Below, piece after piece: positions 1 through 7,876 of a stretch of DNA of 64,000 nucleotides. Within the stretch, counting starts at the first letter, position 1, and every line of letters begins with the position of its first letter. Source of the DNA: Nonomuraea guangzhouensis (GTDB lineage Bacteria; Actinomycetota; Actinomycetes; Streptosporangiales; Streptosporangiaceae); the NCBI RefSeq assembly GCF_019396345.1, contig NZ_JAHKRM010000028.1, forward strand, positions 69,498 through 133,497, given 5' to 3'. The notes under the pieces are model-generated. The model was not told where the DNA came from, made no database searches, and worked only from the letters and a program-made list of their open reading frames with translations. A program made the position numbers and the translations under genes.

Positions 1-482
1 GACTCGACCAGGTCCCCGTCACGCGACAGGTACAGCTCGGGCGAGGCCGACACCACGCTCAGCCCGGGCACCTGGACGACGGCCGCGTAGGGGGCCGGGT
101 TGCCGACGGCCAGGCGGGCGGCCAGGGCCAGCGGGTCGGCGTCGTGGGGCACCGGCGCGGTCAGGACGCGGCAGAGGTTCGCCTGGTAGACCTCGCCCTG
201 CTCGATGTAGTCGCGGATGGCCTGGACACCGCGCTCGTAGGCGGCCTGATCGAGGGAGCTGTGCCACTGGTCGGAGGCGGGGCCGTGCCACGCGGTCCTG
301 GGTGTGGGCAGGGGTGCCTGGCGTACGTGGTCGAACCGGGCGCACGTCACCTTGCCCTCGTAGCCGACCACGACCGCCCACCAGCCGTCGCCGTCGAGGG
401 CGGCGAGGTCGGTCGTCAGGTCGCGCAGGCCGGTGGCGAGGAGGTCGCCTACGCGGGCGTAGCCGTCGTACACACCTGCCAT
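1..482 (-). CDS. pabB: Chorismate-binding enzyme, aminodeoxychorismate synthase component I-like (partial)
   Basis: The gene runs off the left edge, so only the first ~160 residues are visible. They hold hallmarks of the anthranilate synthase I/PabB family: the block IRDYIEQGEVYQANLCR and, near the edge, the SPELYLSRDGDLVES stretch that precedes the chorismate-binding core. The enzyme would aminate chorismate for folate (pABA) synthesis with a glutamine amidotransferase partner. The ATG at 482 overlaps the 3' end of the upstream LysR gene by 34 bases, so the two may be cotranscribed. Anthranilate or isochorismate synthase cannot be excluded without the C-terminal catalytic part. Confidence 0.85.
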   Translation of the reverse strand, partial: MAGVYDGYARVGDLLATGLRDLTTDLAALDGDGWWAVVVGYEGKVTCARFDHVRQAPLPTPRTAWHGPASDQWHSSLDQAAYERGVQAIRDYIEQGEVYQANLCRVLTAPVPHDADPLALAARLAVGNPAPYAAVVQVPGLSVVSASPELYLSRDGDLVE

Positions 483-1366
483 TCTCCCAGCAATCGGACG
501 AACTCCTGCGCGGCGGCCAGAGGCGCCTCGGGCAGGGCCGCGTAGACCTTCCGCGCGGGGGCCAGCCCGCGCAGGGGCCGCAACACCAGATTCGCCGGTA
601 CGGCCCGCGCCGCCAGCTCCGGCACCAGCGTCACCCCGAGCCCGGCGGCGACGAAGCCGAACTTCCCCGTCCATTCCGCCACCCGCAGCCCGCTACGCGG
701 CGTGAACCCGGCGGCGGCGCAGGCGGTGACCAGCAGCGTCGGCTGCCCGCGCGGCGCGGCCTCGATCCACGTCTCGTCGGCCAGGTCGCGCAGGTCCACG
801 TCGGGCTCCGCGGCCAGCCGGTGCGACTGCGGCAGCGCCACCAGCAGCCGGTCCTCGCGCAGCGGCACGATCCGGTCGCATTCGGCGGTCAGTCCCGCGG
901 GGTAGTCGCTGATCACCGCGACGTCCAGCGCTCCGGCCCGCAGCCGCTCGATCAGCCGGTTCGTCAGCCCCTCGACCAGCCGCAGGCCGACGTTCGGCCG
1001 CCGCTCGGCGAACCGTTTGAGGGTCATGGGCACGAGATCGACGTTGGCCGTGGCGAACGCGCCGACCCGCAGCGTGCCGCCACTGCCGCCGTGGATCGCG
1101 GCCAGTTCCTCACTCGCGCGTTCGAGCCGGTCGAGCACGGCGATGGCGTGCCGGTGCAGCGAGACTCCGGCCGGTGTCAGGCGTACGCCCCTGGCCAGCC
1201 GCTCGAACAACGGCCCTCCGGTGGCCCGCTCAAGGGCGGCGACGCGCCGGGAGACCGCCGACTGGGTGTATCCGAGCAGCTCAGCGGCTGCGGTGAAGGA
1301 GCCGCTCCTGGCCACCTCGTCGAAGAGGATGAGCGCGCCGGTGTCGAAGGCATTCATGTCTGTCAT
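449..1366 (-). CDS. LysR family transcriptional regulator
   Basis: This 305-residue protein has a typical LysR N-terminal winged helix-turn-helix: the segment around residues 10-60 (FDEVARSGSFTAAAELLGY, then SQ-type AVSRRVAALE) matches the family. An effector-binding domain follows from about residue 90. It is divergent from the dehydrogenase-RidA fusion at 1424 with only 57 bases between them, the usual arrangement of a LysR gene and its target. An 8-bp inverted repeat lies in that gap. The 3' end runs 34 bases into the pabB-like gene. The inducer cannot be read from the sequence. Confidence 0.9.
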   Translation of the reverse strand: MTDMNAFDTGALILFDEVARSGSFTAAAELLGYTQSAVSRRVAALERATGGPLFERLARGVRLTPAGVSLHRHAIAVLDRLERASEELAAIHGGSGGTLRVGAFATANVDLVPMTLKRFAERRPNVGLRLVEGLTNRLIERLRAGALDVAVISDYPAGLTAECDRIVPLREDRLLVALPQSHRLAAEPDVDLRDLADETWIEAAPRGQPTLLVTACAAAGFTPRSGLRVAEWTGKFGFVAAGLGVTLVPELAARAVPANLVLRPLRGLAPARKVYAALPEAPLAAAQEFVRLLGEWQVCTTATPA

Positions 1367-1373
1367 GGCTGGT

Positions 1374-1433
1374 ATGCAATCTAGTCGCTGGCGGAATGTC
1401 TCGCATCTCGCTTAACTGGGCGGGTGATTGCAT
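1374..1433. promoter_or_regulatory. Inverted repeat between divergent LysR gene and fusion gene
   Basis: ATGCAATC (1374-1381) is repeated as its exact reverse complement GATTGCAT (1426-1433). The arms' centres are 52 bp apart, close to five helical turns, and the right arm covers the start codon at 1424. Paired sites on one DNA face are typical for LysR tetramers. The regulatory role is inferred. Confidence 0.4.
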
Positions 1434-2590
1434 TTATCGGACAGGGACGCATGGGCGTCCCGATGGCCCGGCGGCTCATCGAGGCCGAGCACACGATCGG
1501 GCACAAGGTGACGACATGGCGGCGCGGGACCGGGGTCACGGTCGCCGAGGCGGTGGCCGGCGCGGAGCTGGTCATCACGATGCTGCGCGACCCGGCCGCC
1601 GTGCGCGAGGTGCTGACGGCCGCGCTGCCGGGGCTGCGGCCCGACGCGACGGTGGTGGAGATGTCCACGATCGGCCCGGACGCGATCGGGGAGCTGCGCG
1701 CGCTGCTGCCCGCCTCCGTCAGGCTCGTGGACGCGCCCGTGCTGGGCAGCGTCGCGCCGGCGGCCGACGGCACGCTGACCGTGCTGGCGGGCGGCGACCT
1801 GGCGGGCCTGGGTGACGTGCTGTCGGTGTTCGGCACGGTACGCGAGTGCGGGCCGCTGGGGGCGGGCGCGGCGATGAAGATCGCCGTCATGAGCGCGCTC
1901 GTGCCGGCCCAGGTGCTGATCGCGGAGACGTACGCGTACGGCGAGGCGCACGGGGTGGACCGCGACGCGCTGGCCGACGTGCTGTCGGGCACTCCCCTGG
2001 GTGTCCTGGCCGAACGGCTGCGGACGCCCGCCCCCGAGACCCGCTACGCGCTCGGCCTGGCGGCCAAGGACCTGGCGCTGGCGGCCTGGCCGGACGCCAC
2101 GCTCGCCGCCGCCGGGCGTAAGCGCCTGCAGGAGGCGGAGGCGGCCGGGCTCGGCGACCAGGACGTGACCGCGATCGCCGCGCACGTGGGCGGGCGGCCC
2201 GCGCACCGGGCCGTGCCGGTCAACCCCGCGACCGTTCCGGCCACGAACGGCTTCTACTCCCATGCCGTACGGGTCGGCGACATGCTGTACGTCTCCGGGC
2301 AGGCGGCCTTCGACTCGCGCGGGGAGGTGGTCGGGGCGGGGGACATGACGGTGCAGGCCGAGCACGTGTTCCAGTGCCTGGCTCGGATCCTCGCCGATCA
2401 GGGGGCGGGGTTCGAGGATGTGGTGTTCGTCCGGACGTACCTCACGAACATGGACGATCGTGTCGCGTACGGGCAGGTGCGCCGGAAGTACTTCCCGGGG
2501 ACGCCGCCCGCGAGCACGACCGTGGAGGTGTCGAAGCTGTTCATGCCCGGGTTGCTGCTGGAGGTGGACGCGATCGTCGCGCTGCCGTAG
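1424..2590 (+). CDS. Fusion of NAD(P)-binding beta-hydroxyacid dehydrogenase-like domain and RidA (YjgF) domain
   Basis: This 388-residue protein combines two families. Residues 1-255 resemble 3-hydroxyisobutyrate dehydrogenases and imine reductases: FIGQGRMGVPMARRL is the dinucleotide-binding loop, and GAGAAMKIAVMS carries the usual catalytic Lys (K152), although the Asn normally four residues later is Met. Residues ~262-388 are a complete RidA/YER057c domain (from NPATVPATNGFYSHAV to the end). The Arg that defines imine-hydrolysing RidA proteins (PARS motif) is Ser364 here (PPAST), as in Rid subgroups without that activity. Reduction and hydrolysis of an imine or enamine may be coupled (inference). 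The GTG start is set by the glycine-rich loop, which begins four residues later. Confidence 0.85.
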   Translation: MIAFIGQGRMGVPMARRLIEAEHTIGHKVTTWRRGTGVTVAEAVAGAELVITMLRDPAAVREVLTAALPGLRPDATVVEMSTIGPDAIGELRALLPASVRLVDAPVLGSVAPAADGTLTVLAGGDLAGLGDVLSVFGTVRECGPLGAGAAMKIAVMSALVPAQVLIAETYAYGEAHGVDRDALADVLSGTPLGVLAERLRTPAPETRYALGLAAKDLALAAWPDATLAAAGRKRLQEAEAAGLGDQDVTAIAAHVGGRPAHRAVPVNPATVPATNGFYSHAVRVGDMLYVSGQAAFDSRGEVVGAGDMTVQAEHVFQCLARILADQGAGFEDVVFVRTYLTNMDDRVAYGQVRRKYFPGTPPASTTVEVSKLFMPGLLLEVDAIVALP

Positions 2591-2596
2591 CGCGGG

Positions 2597-2661
2597 CCGC
2601 CGTACGCGGCTCGCGCTACGCGCCGACGCCCGGGGCCGAGACCGCGGGCGTCGTACGGCGG
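2597..2661. terminator. Nested hairpin between convergent genes
   Basis: The outer arms CCGCCGTACG (2597-2606) and CGTACGGCGG (2652-2661) are perfectly complementary. They enclose a second perfect stem, GACGCCCG (2625-2632) with CGGGCGTC (2645-2652). No T-run follows on the plus strand, but the position between convergent 3' ends suits a bidirectional terminator. Confidence 0.5.
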
Positions 2662-2680
2662 GCGGAAATATCGCGAAAAA

Positions 2681-4231
2681 TTACGCCAGGGGGCCGGTGA
2701 CGGACTCGGCGGCGGTGACCACGCCGCCCTCGGCGACCAGGTGGACGGCGGACTCGATCTCCGGGGCCAGGAAGCGGTCGGGGCCGGGGCCGGGGACGGT
2801 CTCGCGCAGCGCCCGCACCACCGCGCCGGTGGCGGGGGCGGGCTCCAGCGGGGCGCGCAGGTCGAGGGCGCGGGCGGCGGTGAGCACCTCGACGGCCAGC
2901 ACCCTGGTGAGGCCGTCGACCGACTTACGCAGCTTGCGGGCCGCCGACCAGCCCATCGAGACGTGGTCCTCCTGCATGGCCGAGCTGGGGATCGAGTCCA
3001 CGCTGGCGGGTACGGCCAGCCGCTTGAGCTCGGAGACGATGGCCGCCTGGGTGTACTGGGCGATCATGTGGCCGGAGTCGACGCCGGGATCGTCGGCCAG
3101 GAACGCCGGCAGGCCATGGTTGCGCGCCACGTCCAGGAAGCGGTCGGTGCGGCGTTCGGACATCGAGGCCAGGTCGGCGGCGACGATGGCCAGGAAGTCC
3201 AGCACGTAGGCGACGGGGGCGCCGTGGAAGTTGCCGTTGGACTCGACGCGGCCGTCGGAGAGCACGGCGGGGTTGTCCACGGCACTGGCCAGCTCCCAGG
3301 TGGCCACGTTCGCGGCGTGGCTGATCGTGTCGCGGGCGGCTCCGGCCACCTGGGGAGCGCAGCGCAAAGAGTAGGCGTCCTGGACGCGGGTGCACGCGGT
3401 CGGGTCGCGGTGGCTCGCCATGATGCCCGAGCTATCCAGAATTTTCGTCATATTGGCGGCGGAGAGGGCCTGGCCCGGCTGCGGCCGGAGCGCCTGCAGC
3501 TCGGGGGCGAAGACGCGGTCGGTGCCCAGCAGCGCCTCGACGCTCATCGCGGCGCTCACGTCGGCGGTCCTGACCAGCCTGGTCAGGTCGTCGATGGCCA
3601 GGATGAGCATGCCGAGCATGCCGTCCGTGCCGTTGATGAGCGCGAGTCCCTCCTTCGCGGCGAGCTCGACGGGCTCGATGCCCGCCTGCTTGAGCGCCTC
3701 CTCCGCTGCGGTGACATTTCCGTACTTGTCCCGTACTACGCCCTCACCCATGAGCGTGAGCGCCACGTGCGCCAGCGGCGCCAGGTCGCCCGAGCAGCCG
3801 AGGCTGCCGAACTCGTGCACGACCGGCGTGATGCCCTCGCTGAGAAGCGCGGCCAGCGTCTTCGCGGTGGTCGGCCGGATGCCGGTGTGACCCGTGGCGA
3901 GGGTGTGCAGCCGCAGCAGCATGAGCGCGCGCACCACCTCGGTCTCGACCTCGGGGCCGTTGCCCGCGGCGTGACTGCGTACCAGCGAGCGCTGGAGCTG
4001 GGCGCGCAGCGCCGGGTCGATGTGCCGCGTGGCCAGCGCCCCGAACCCGGTCGAGATCCCGTAGGAGGGCACCGGGCTCTCGGCCAGCTCGTCGACGCGC
4101 TGACGGGCCGCGGAGATCGCGGCCATGGCGTCGTCGGTGAGCCGCACGGCGGCGCCGTGACGGGCCACCCTGATGACGTCGTCGAAGGTGAGGGGTTCGG
4201 GACCGACGTTCACGACTCCGTTGTCGCCCAT
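2681..4231 (-). CDS. hutH: Histidine ammonia-lyase
   Basis: HutH deaminates L-histidine to urocanate, the first step of histidine breakdown. The 516-residue length fits the family. The segment GSLGCSGDLAPLAH (142-155) contains the residues that cyclise into the MIO cofactor; here they are Cys146-Ser147-Gly148 instead of the commoner Ala-Ser-Gly. YGISTGFG (57-64) and the SSAMQEDHVSMGWSA block also match the family. No hutU, hutI or hutG lies in the window, so the rest of the pathway must be elsewhere. An ArsR-like regulator ends 16 bases upstream on the same strand and may control it. A tyrosine or phenylalanine lyase is possible but less likely. Confidence 0.9.
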   Translation of the reverse strand: MGDNGVVNVGPEPLTFDDVIRVARHGAAVRLTDDAMAAISAARQRVDELAESPVPSYGISTGFGALATRHIDPALRAQLQRSLVRSHAAGNGPEVETEVVRALMLLRLHTLATGHTGIRPTTAKTLAALLSEGITPVVHEFGSLGCSGDLAPLAHVALTLMGEGVVRDKYGNVTAAEEALKQAGIEPVELAAKEGLALINGTDGMLGMLILAIDDLTRLVRTADVSAAMSVEALLGTDRVFAPELQALRPQPGQALSAANMTKILDSSGIMASHRDPTACTRVQDAYSLRCAPQVAGAARDTISHAANVATWELASAVDNPAVLSDGRVESNGNFHGAPVAYVLDFLAIVAADLASMSERRTDRFLDVARNHGLPAFLADDPGVDSGHMIAQYTQAAIVSELKRLAVPASVDSIPSSAMQEDHVSMGWSAARKLRKSVDGLTRVLAVEVLTAARALDLRAPLEPAPATGAVVRALRETVPGPGPDRFLAPEIESAVHLVAEGGVVTAAESVTGPLA

Positions 4232-4247
4232 GATGTGACTCTCTCGC

Positions 4248-4961
4248 TTAGGTAACCGGCGTATGCGATGTTAGCTCCTTACCGGAGAACAGCGCGGTCA
4301 GCCCCTCCTTGCCTTCGTCGGTCAGCACCACCGCCCGGGGAATCGTCCCCTGCCGGTACCACCCGCGCTCCAGCAGCACGCCGGTCACCGCCGCGCCGAG
4401 AGCCCCGCCGAGATGGGCCCGGCGCTCGGTCCAGTCGAGGCATTCTGGGGCGAACCGGCGCCTGGCCTTCCGCACCCCCGCCACGTCCACCCCGAGCCGG
4501 CCCAGCAGCCGCTCGCCCTTGTCCGTGACCTCCTGGTTCACCAGGAATCCGCCCTGGACCAGCTGGTCGAGCAGCGCCACCCCGGCCCGTCCGGCCAGGT
4601 GGTCGTAGCAGGTACGCGCCTCCTCCAGCAGTCTGGCCTGGCGCGACTGGCGCAGGGAGCGGATCGGCGGCCGGGCGCTCACCCTGGCCAGCACCTCCAG
4701 CACCTCGGCGACCTCGTGCCCGGCCAGGCGGTAGTAGCGGTGGCGGCCCTGGCGTACGACATCGACGAGGCGGCCGTCGAGCAGCCGGGACAGATGCGCG
4801 CTCGCGGTGGCGGCGCTCACACCGGAGAGCCTGGCGAGCTCCCCTGCGGCCAGCGCGCGACCGCCCAGCAGGGCGGTGAGGATGGCCGCCCTGGTGGGAT
4901 CGGCTATGAGCGCCGCGACGGGCGCGATGTCGGAGTCGTGCGCGATGTATTCGGCGGCCAT
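4248..4961 (-). CDS. ArsR-type winged-helix transcriptional regulator
   Basis: This ~237-residue protein starts with an ArsR-like winged helix: PVAALIADPTRAAILTALLGG, then LARLSGVSAATASAHLSRL as the recognition helix, then the wing LVDVVRQGRHRYYRLAG. A ~140-residue C-terminal domain is longer than in metal-sensing ArsR proteins, and no Cys metal motif is visible. This layout is common in actinomycete 'ArsR/GntR-like' regulators whose C-terminus binds an unknown ligand. Start: ATG at 4961 (MAAEYIAHDSDIAPV), because translation further upstream no longer looks like protein. It lies just before hutH in the same direction. Confidence 0.85.
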   Translation of the reverse strand: MAAEYIAHDSDIAPVAALIADPTRAAILTALLGGRALAAGELARLSGVSAATASAHLSRLLDGRLVDVVRQGRHRYYRLAGHEVAEVLEVLARVSARPPIRSLRQSRQARLLEEARTCYDHLAGRAGVALLDQLVQGGFLVNQEVTDKGERLLGRLGVDVAGVRKARRRFAPECLDWTERRAHLGGALGAAVTGVLLERGWYRQGTIPRAVVLTDEGKEGLTALFSGKELTSHTPVT

Positions 4962-5008
4962 ACCTGACGCTAACCCACGAACGTTTCGCCGCCCGTCGAA
5001 GCATCGCC

Positions 5009-5461
5009 TCAGCGGGAGCTCTTGCTCTTCGCGGTGCCGCGGGCCAGTGCCAGCCCCAGCACGACCATGCCGAGGCCGAGGACGAAGTGCAGCCAGTTGT
5101 CGGCCGTGTTGACCGGCACGAAGTTGGCCGCGCTCGCCTGGTCGATGATCAAGCCGTAGAGCCACAGCAGCAGGTAGATCGCGCCACCGCAAATGAGGAA
5201 GTACCGGGCGCCCGACCAGGTGCGCGACAGCACGATGCCGGCGATGCCGTAGATCAGGTGGACGATGTTGTGCAGGATGGAGACCTGGAAGATGCCCAGC
5301 AGCATCGCGCCGGAGTGGTGGCCGATGAACACCATGGCGCGGTAGCCGGTGGTGATGCCGGGAATGAAGCCCAGCACGCCGGCCAGCAGGAACACCGCTC
5401 CTACGATGAGCGCCGCGACTTGCACGGCCGATCGTGCCGTCCCGGTGTGCGGGGTGTTCAT
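5009..5461 (-). CDS. DUF4383 family integral membrane protein
   Basis: A 150-residue membrane protein with four hydrophobic segments (roughly residues 15-38, 52-76, 84-108 and 120-142). The motif SILHNIVHLIYGIAGI and a C-terminal NWLHFVLGLGMV segment are typical of DUF4383 proteins, common in actinomycetes and of unknown function. Start: in ...GGGGGAGGATGTCGAACATG the second ATG (5461) is nine bases from the GGAGG, whereas the first is fused to it, so MNTPHTG is the likely N-terminus. The downstream gene on this strand is the ArsR-like regulator, 47 bases away. Confidence 0.8.
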   Translation of the reverse strand: MNTPHTGTARSAVQVAALIVGAVFLLAGVLGFIPGITTGYRAMVFIGHHSGAMLLGIFQVSILHNIVHLIYGIAGIVLSRTWSGARYFLICGGAIYLLLWLYGLIIDQASAANFVPVNTADNWLHFVLGLGMVVLGLALARGTAKSKSSR

Positions 5462-5584
5462 GTTCGACATCCTCCCCCGGTAGATTCTGGTTTTTCTCCG
5501 GCTACCCTCGTTGATGTCACGGAATGCTCTGCGGGCGGCCAAATCTCTCTGGGCTCCCGGGTGGGCCTAACCATGGAGGTCCCG

Positions 5585-6334
5585 TTGGCAGCAGGAGACG
5601 GCGTCGCACTGGTGACCGGAGCGTCCCGCGGACTGGGCGCCGTGATCGCCCGCAGGCTGGGCGCCGACGGCCATACCGTGGCCGTCAACTACCATTCCGA
5701 CCGCGAGAACGCCCAGCAGGTGGCCGCCGGCATCCGCGCCGCCGGTGGATCCGCCGAGGCGTTCGCCGGCGACGTCACCGACGAGAGCGCGACGGCCGAA
5801 CTGGTCGCCCAGGTCACCGACCGGCTGGGCCCCGTGGCGGTGCTGGTGCTCAACGCGACCGGCCCGCAACCGAAGGTCGCGTTCGAGGATCTCACCTGGC
5901 AGACGCACCTCGACCAGCTCCACTTCTTCGTCAAGAGCCCCACGCTGCTCCTGCAGGCGGCGCTGCCGGGCATGAAGGCGCGGGGCGGTGGCCGCGTGAT
6001 CCAGATCGGCTCGGACATCGTGGACCGCGCCCTGCCCGGCATGTCCGCCTACATCGCCGCGAAAGCCGCCCAGCACGAGCTCACCCGGGCATGGGCCCGC
6101 GAGCTGGGCCCGTACGGCGTCACGGTGAACCTCGTCGCGCCCGGCTTCATCCCCGTCGAACGGCACGCCGACATCGGCGCGGAGGAGCTCGCGACCTACC
6201 GGGCGCACGTCCCGCTCGGCCGGATGGGCACGCCGGACGACGTGGCGGGCGCGGTGTCCTTCCTGGCCTCGGACGCGGCGGCGTTCGTCACCGGCGAACG
6301 CATCACCGTCAACGGCGGCCACACCATCGGCTGA
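5585..6334 (+). CDS. Short-chain dehydrogenase/reductase (3-oxoacyl-ACP reductase-like)
   Basis: A classical SDR of about 250 residues that uses NAD(P)H to oxidise or reduce a small alcohol/ketone. VTGASRGLGAVIARRL is the cofactor loop, SAYIAAKAAQHE holds the Tyr-x-x-x-Lys pair, and the end (GERITVNGGHTIG) is FabG-like. Start choice: an ATG at 5573 has no ribosome site, but that ATG is part of GGAGGT (5575-5580), which sits five bases before a TTG at 5585, so TTG is preferred. The substrate is unknown, and the DUF4383 gene is divergent from it. Confidence 0.85.
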   Translation: MAAGDGVALVTGASRGLGAVIARRLGADGHTVAVNYHSDRENAQQVAAGIRAAGGSAEAFAGDVTDESATAELVAQVTDRLGPVAVLVLNATGPQPKVAFEDLTWQTHLDQLHFFVKSPTLLLQAALPGMKARGGGRVIQIGSDIVDRALPGMSAYIAAKAAQHELTRAWARELGPYGVTVNLVAPGFIPVERHADIGAEELATYRAHVPLGRMGTPDDVAGAVSFLASDAAAFVTGERITVNGGHTIG

Positions 6335-6420
6335 CCGCGCGGCGGCTCCACCGTCGCGACCTCAACAGGGCGACCACACTTAGACACCCGCCCAACCATT
6401 ACTCGGCCACGATCGACCAC

Positions 6421-6909
6421 ATGACGAACAACGACCACATGACGGACAACCCCGCACTGCTCGTCGCCGCAGCGGTCGACCGCTGTCTCACCCTCGCCGA
6501 AACCTGGCTCGCCTGGGACGGCACCCCCATCGTCACCGACGGCGCGAACCTGTGGACCCCGGCCAAAGCCGTACGCCGCGTCCAGGACCACCTCATCGAC
6601 CACCTCGCCGAAGTCGAGGCCCTCCTGGCGGGCGCCACCCCGCAGGAGGAGCACTGGCACGGCCGGATGGTGACGCTGGACGCCGACTGGGCCCGCTTCA
6701 CCGAACTCGACCTGGCCGAGGCCCGCGCCCGCTGGACCCGCCTGGGTCAGTCGTACGTGAACCGCTACGCCACGGCCCCGGACGCCTGGGATCTGCCCCG
6801 CACCCCCAACTGGACCCTGCGCGAGATCGCCGAGCACGTGGCCGGGATCACCTGGTACGCCGAACAGGTGGGAACGCTCCGGTTTGGGGACTCGGCCAGG
6901 ATTCGCTAG
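6421..6909 (+). CDS. DinB-like hypothetical protein
   Basis: A 162-residue soluble protein. The pattern of helices with WTPAKAVRRVQDHLIDHLAEVEALL near residues 45-70 and NWTLREIAEHVAGITWYAEQVG at ~132-153 resembles DinB/YfiT four-helix-bundle proteins, where such His residues bind a metal. I cannot name a substrate. Starts are possible at 6421 or 6439 (both ATG), and neither has a convincing ribosome site, so a leaderless message is possible. The three-tRNA cluster begins 34 bases after the stop codon. Confidence 0.6.
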   Translation: MTNNDHMTDNPALLVAAAVDRCLTLAETWLAWDGTPIVTDGANLWTPAKAVRRVQDHLIDHLAEVEALLAGATPQEEHWHGRMVTLDADWARFTELDLAEARARWTRLGQSYVNRYATAPDAWDLPRTPNWTLREIAEHVAGITWYAEQVGTLRFGDSARIR

Positions 6910-6943
6910 AGTTCTCTCGTCGCCGCACACCAGCGGAGACGAC

Positions 6944-7015
6944 GCGGAAGTGGCTCAGTGGTAGAGCATCACCTTGCCAAGGTGAGGGTCGCGGGTTCGA
7001 ATCCCGTCTTCCGCT
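6944..7015 (+). tRNA. tRNA-Gly (GCC)
   Basis: A 72-nt cloverleaf. The acceptor stem is GCGGAAG paired with CTTCCGC, the anticodon stem-loop is TCACC-TTGCCAA-GGTGA with anticodon GCC, and the T-loop is GGTTCGAATCC. The CCA end is not encoded. Confidence 0.97.
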
Positions 7016-7030
7016 CGGAGCTTCCGGCTC

Positions 7031-7101
7031 GGTGGAGTGGCCGAGAGGCGAGGCAACGGCCTGCAAAGCCGTCTACACGGGTTCAAATCCCGTCTCCACC
7101 T
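7031..7101 (+). tRNA. tRNA-Cys (GCA)
   Basis: A 71-nt cloverleaf. The acceptor stem is GGTGGAG with CTCCACC, the anticodon stem-loop is ACGGC-CTGCAAA-GCCGT with anticodon GCA, and the discriminator base is T, as required for tRNA-Cys. CCA is not encoded. It starts 15 bases after tRNA-Gly. Confidence 0.97.
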
Positions 7102-7105
7102 CCAA

Positions 7106-7177
7106 GGACGATTAGCTCAGCGGGAGAGCGCTTCCCTGACACGGAAGAGGTCACTGGTTCAATCCCAGTATCGTCCA
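7106..7177 (+). tRNA. tRNA-Val (GAC)
   Basis: A 72-nt cloverleaf. The acceptor stem is GGACGAT with ATCGTCC, and the anticodon stem-loop is CTTCC-CTGACAC-GGAAG with anticodon GAC. Unlike its two neighbours, the discriminator A is followed directly by CCA in the DNA (7178-7180). It lies four bases after tRNA-Cys, so the three are probably one transcript. Confidence 0.97.
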
Positions 7178-7189
7178 CCACGCTGTCAC

Positions 7190-7229
7190 AGCCCCAGCTC
7201 ACGGCACATGCCGGGAGTCTGGGGCTTTT
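7190..7229 (+). terminator. Rho-independent terminator of the tRNA operon
   Basis: AGCCCCAG (7190-7197) pairs perfectly with CTGGGGCT (7219-7226), followed by TTT. It lies just after tRNA-Val. Confidence 0.8.
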
Positions 7230-7270
7230 CACTGTTCGCGCCCTCGGGGTGATCGGACTCCGAGGCGCGG

Positions 7271-7780
7271 TCAGGCCTGGCCGGGTGCGCAGGCGGTTTC
7301 GTGCGGCCGTCCGTCCTCGACTCTCGCGATCGGTTCGCCGACGAGATCTCGCAACGCGCCCTTCAGAGCGGTCCGCAGCGAGGGGGCGAGGTCGGCCAGG
7401 AGCCGGTCCTCGATCGCCTCGATGTCGCCGCGGGCGGCCTTGAGGGCGCGGCTCCCTTCAGGGGTGACCTCGATGATGCGCGCCCTGCGGTCGGCGGGGT
7501 CCGGACGACGCCGCACCAGGCCGGCGCCCTCCAGCTCGTCGAGGATCAGCACCAGCTTGCTCTTGTCGACCGAGACGGCCTGGGCGAGGACGAGCTGGGT
7601 GCGGGCGGGGACTTCGACGATCGCCATCAACACCGTGTAGCCCCACAGCGTCATGCCGTGCTCGCGCACGGCCGCGGTCTCGGCCGTGGCCAGACCTTGC
7701 TTCAGCCGCGCGAACAGCCAGTGCAGGTCCTGGTGCAACCAGCTGCCGGGTGCGCCGTCGGGGTCGGGAGAGATGGCCAT
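7271..7780 (-). CDS. MarR family transcriptional regulator
   Basis: A ~169-residue winged-helix repressor. The helix-turn-helix ...TQLVLAQAVSVDKSKLVLILDELEGAGLV is followed by the wing RRPDPADRRARIIEVTPEG, whose DxRxR pattern is diagnostic of MarR. It is divergent from a quinone/azo reductase gene, a common arrangement in which the repressor senses quinones or other electrophiles. No Cys lies in the DNA-binding part, so simple thiol sensing there is unlikely. Start: ATG at 7780; an in-frame TTG at 7801 is less likely. Confidence 0.9.
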   Translation of the reverse strand: MAISPDPDGAPGSWLHQDLHWLFARLKQGLATAETAAVREHGMTLWGYTVLMAIVEVPARTQLVLAQAVSVDKSKLVLILDELEGAGLVRRRPDPADRRARIIEVTPEGSRALKAARGDIEAIEDRLLADLAPSLRTALKGALRDLVGEPIARVEDGRPHETACAPGQA

Positions 7781-7808
7781 GGCAGCATGATAGCAAGCCA
7801 AGATGTTC

Positions 7809-7836
7809 TTGACTCACAACTATCTTGCTCTATATT
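7809..7836 (+). promoter_or_regulatory. Promoter and possible MarR operators upstream of azoreductase gene
   Basis: TTGACT (7809-7814), 16 bases, then TATATT (7831-7836) is a strong sigma-70-like promoter for the gene at 7877. ATCTTG recurs at 7822, 7854 and 7872, and AAGAT/ATCTT inverted pairs flank the -35 element. These are candidate MarR half-sites (inference). Confidence 0.55.
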
Positions 7837-7876
7837 GATTGTGAATCCAGATCATCTTGAATGTGAGGCAAATCTT

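Noticed and set aside
2741-4255. A 504-codon plus-strand open frame over hutH
   Set aside because: Repetitive Gly/Arg/His translation; hutH on the other strand has the MIO region and normal length.
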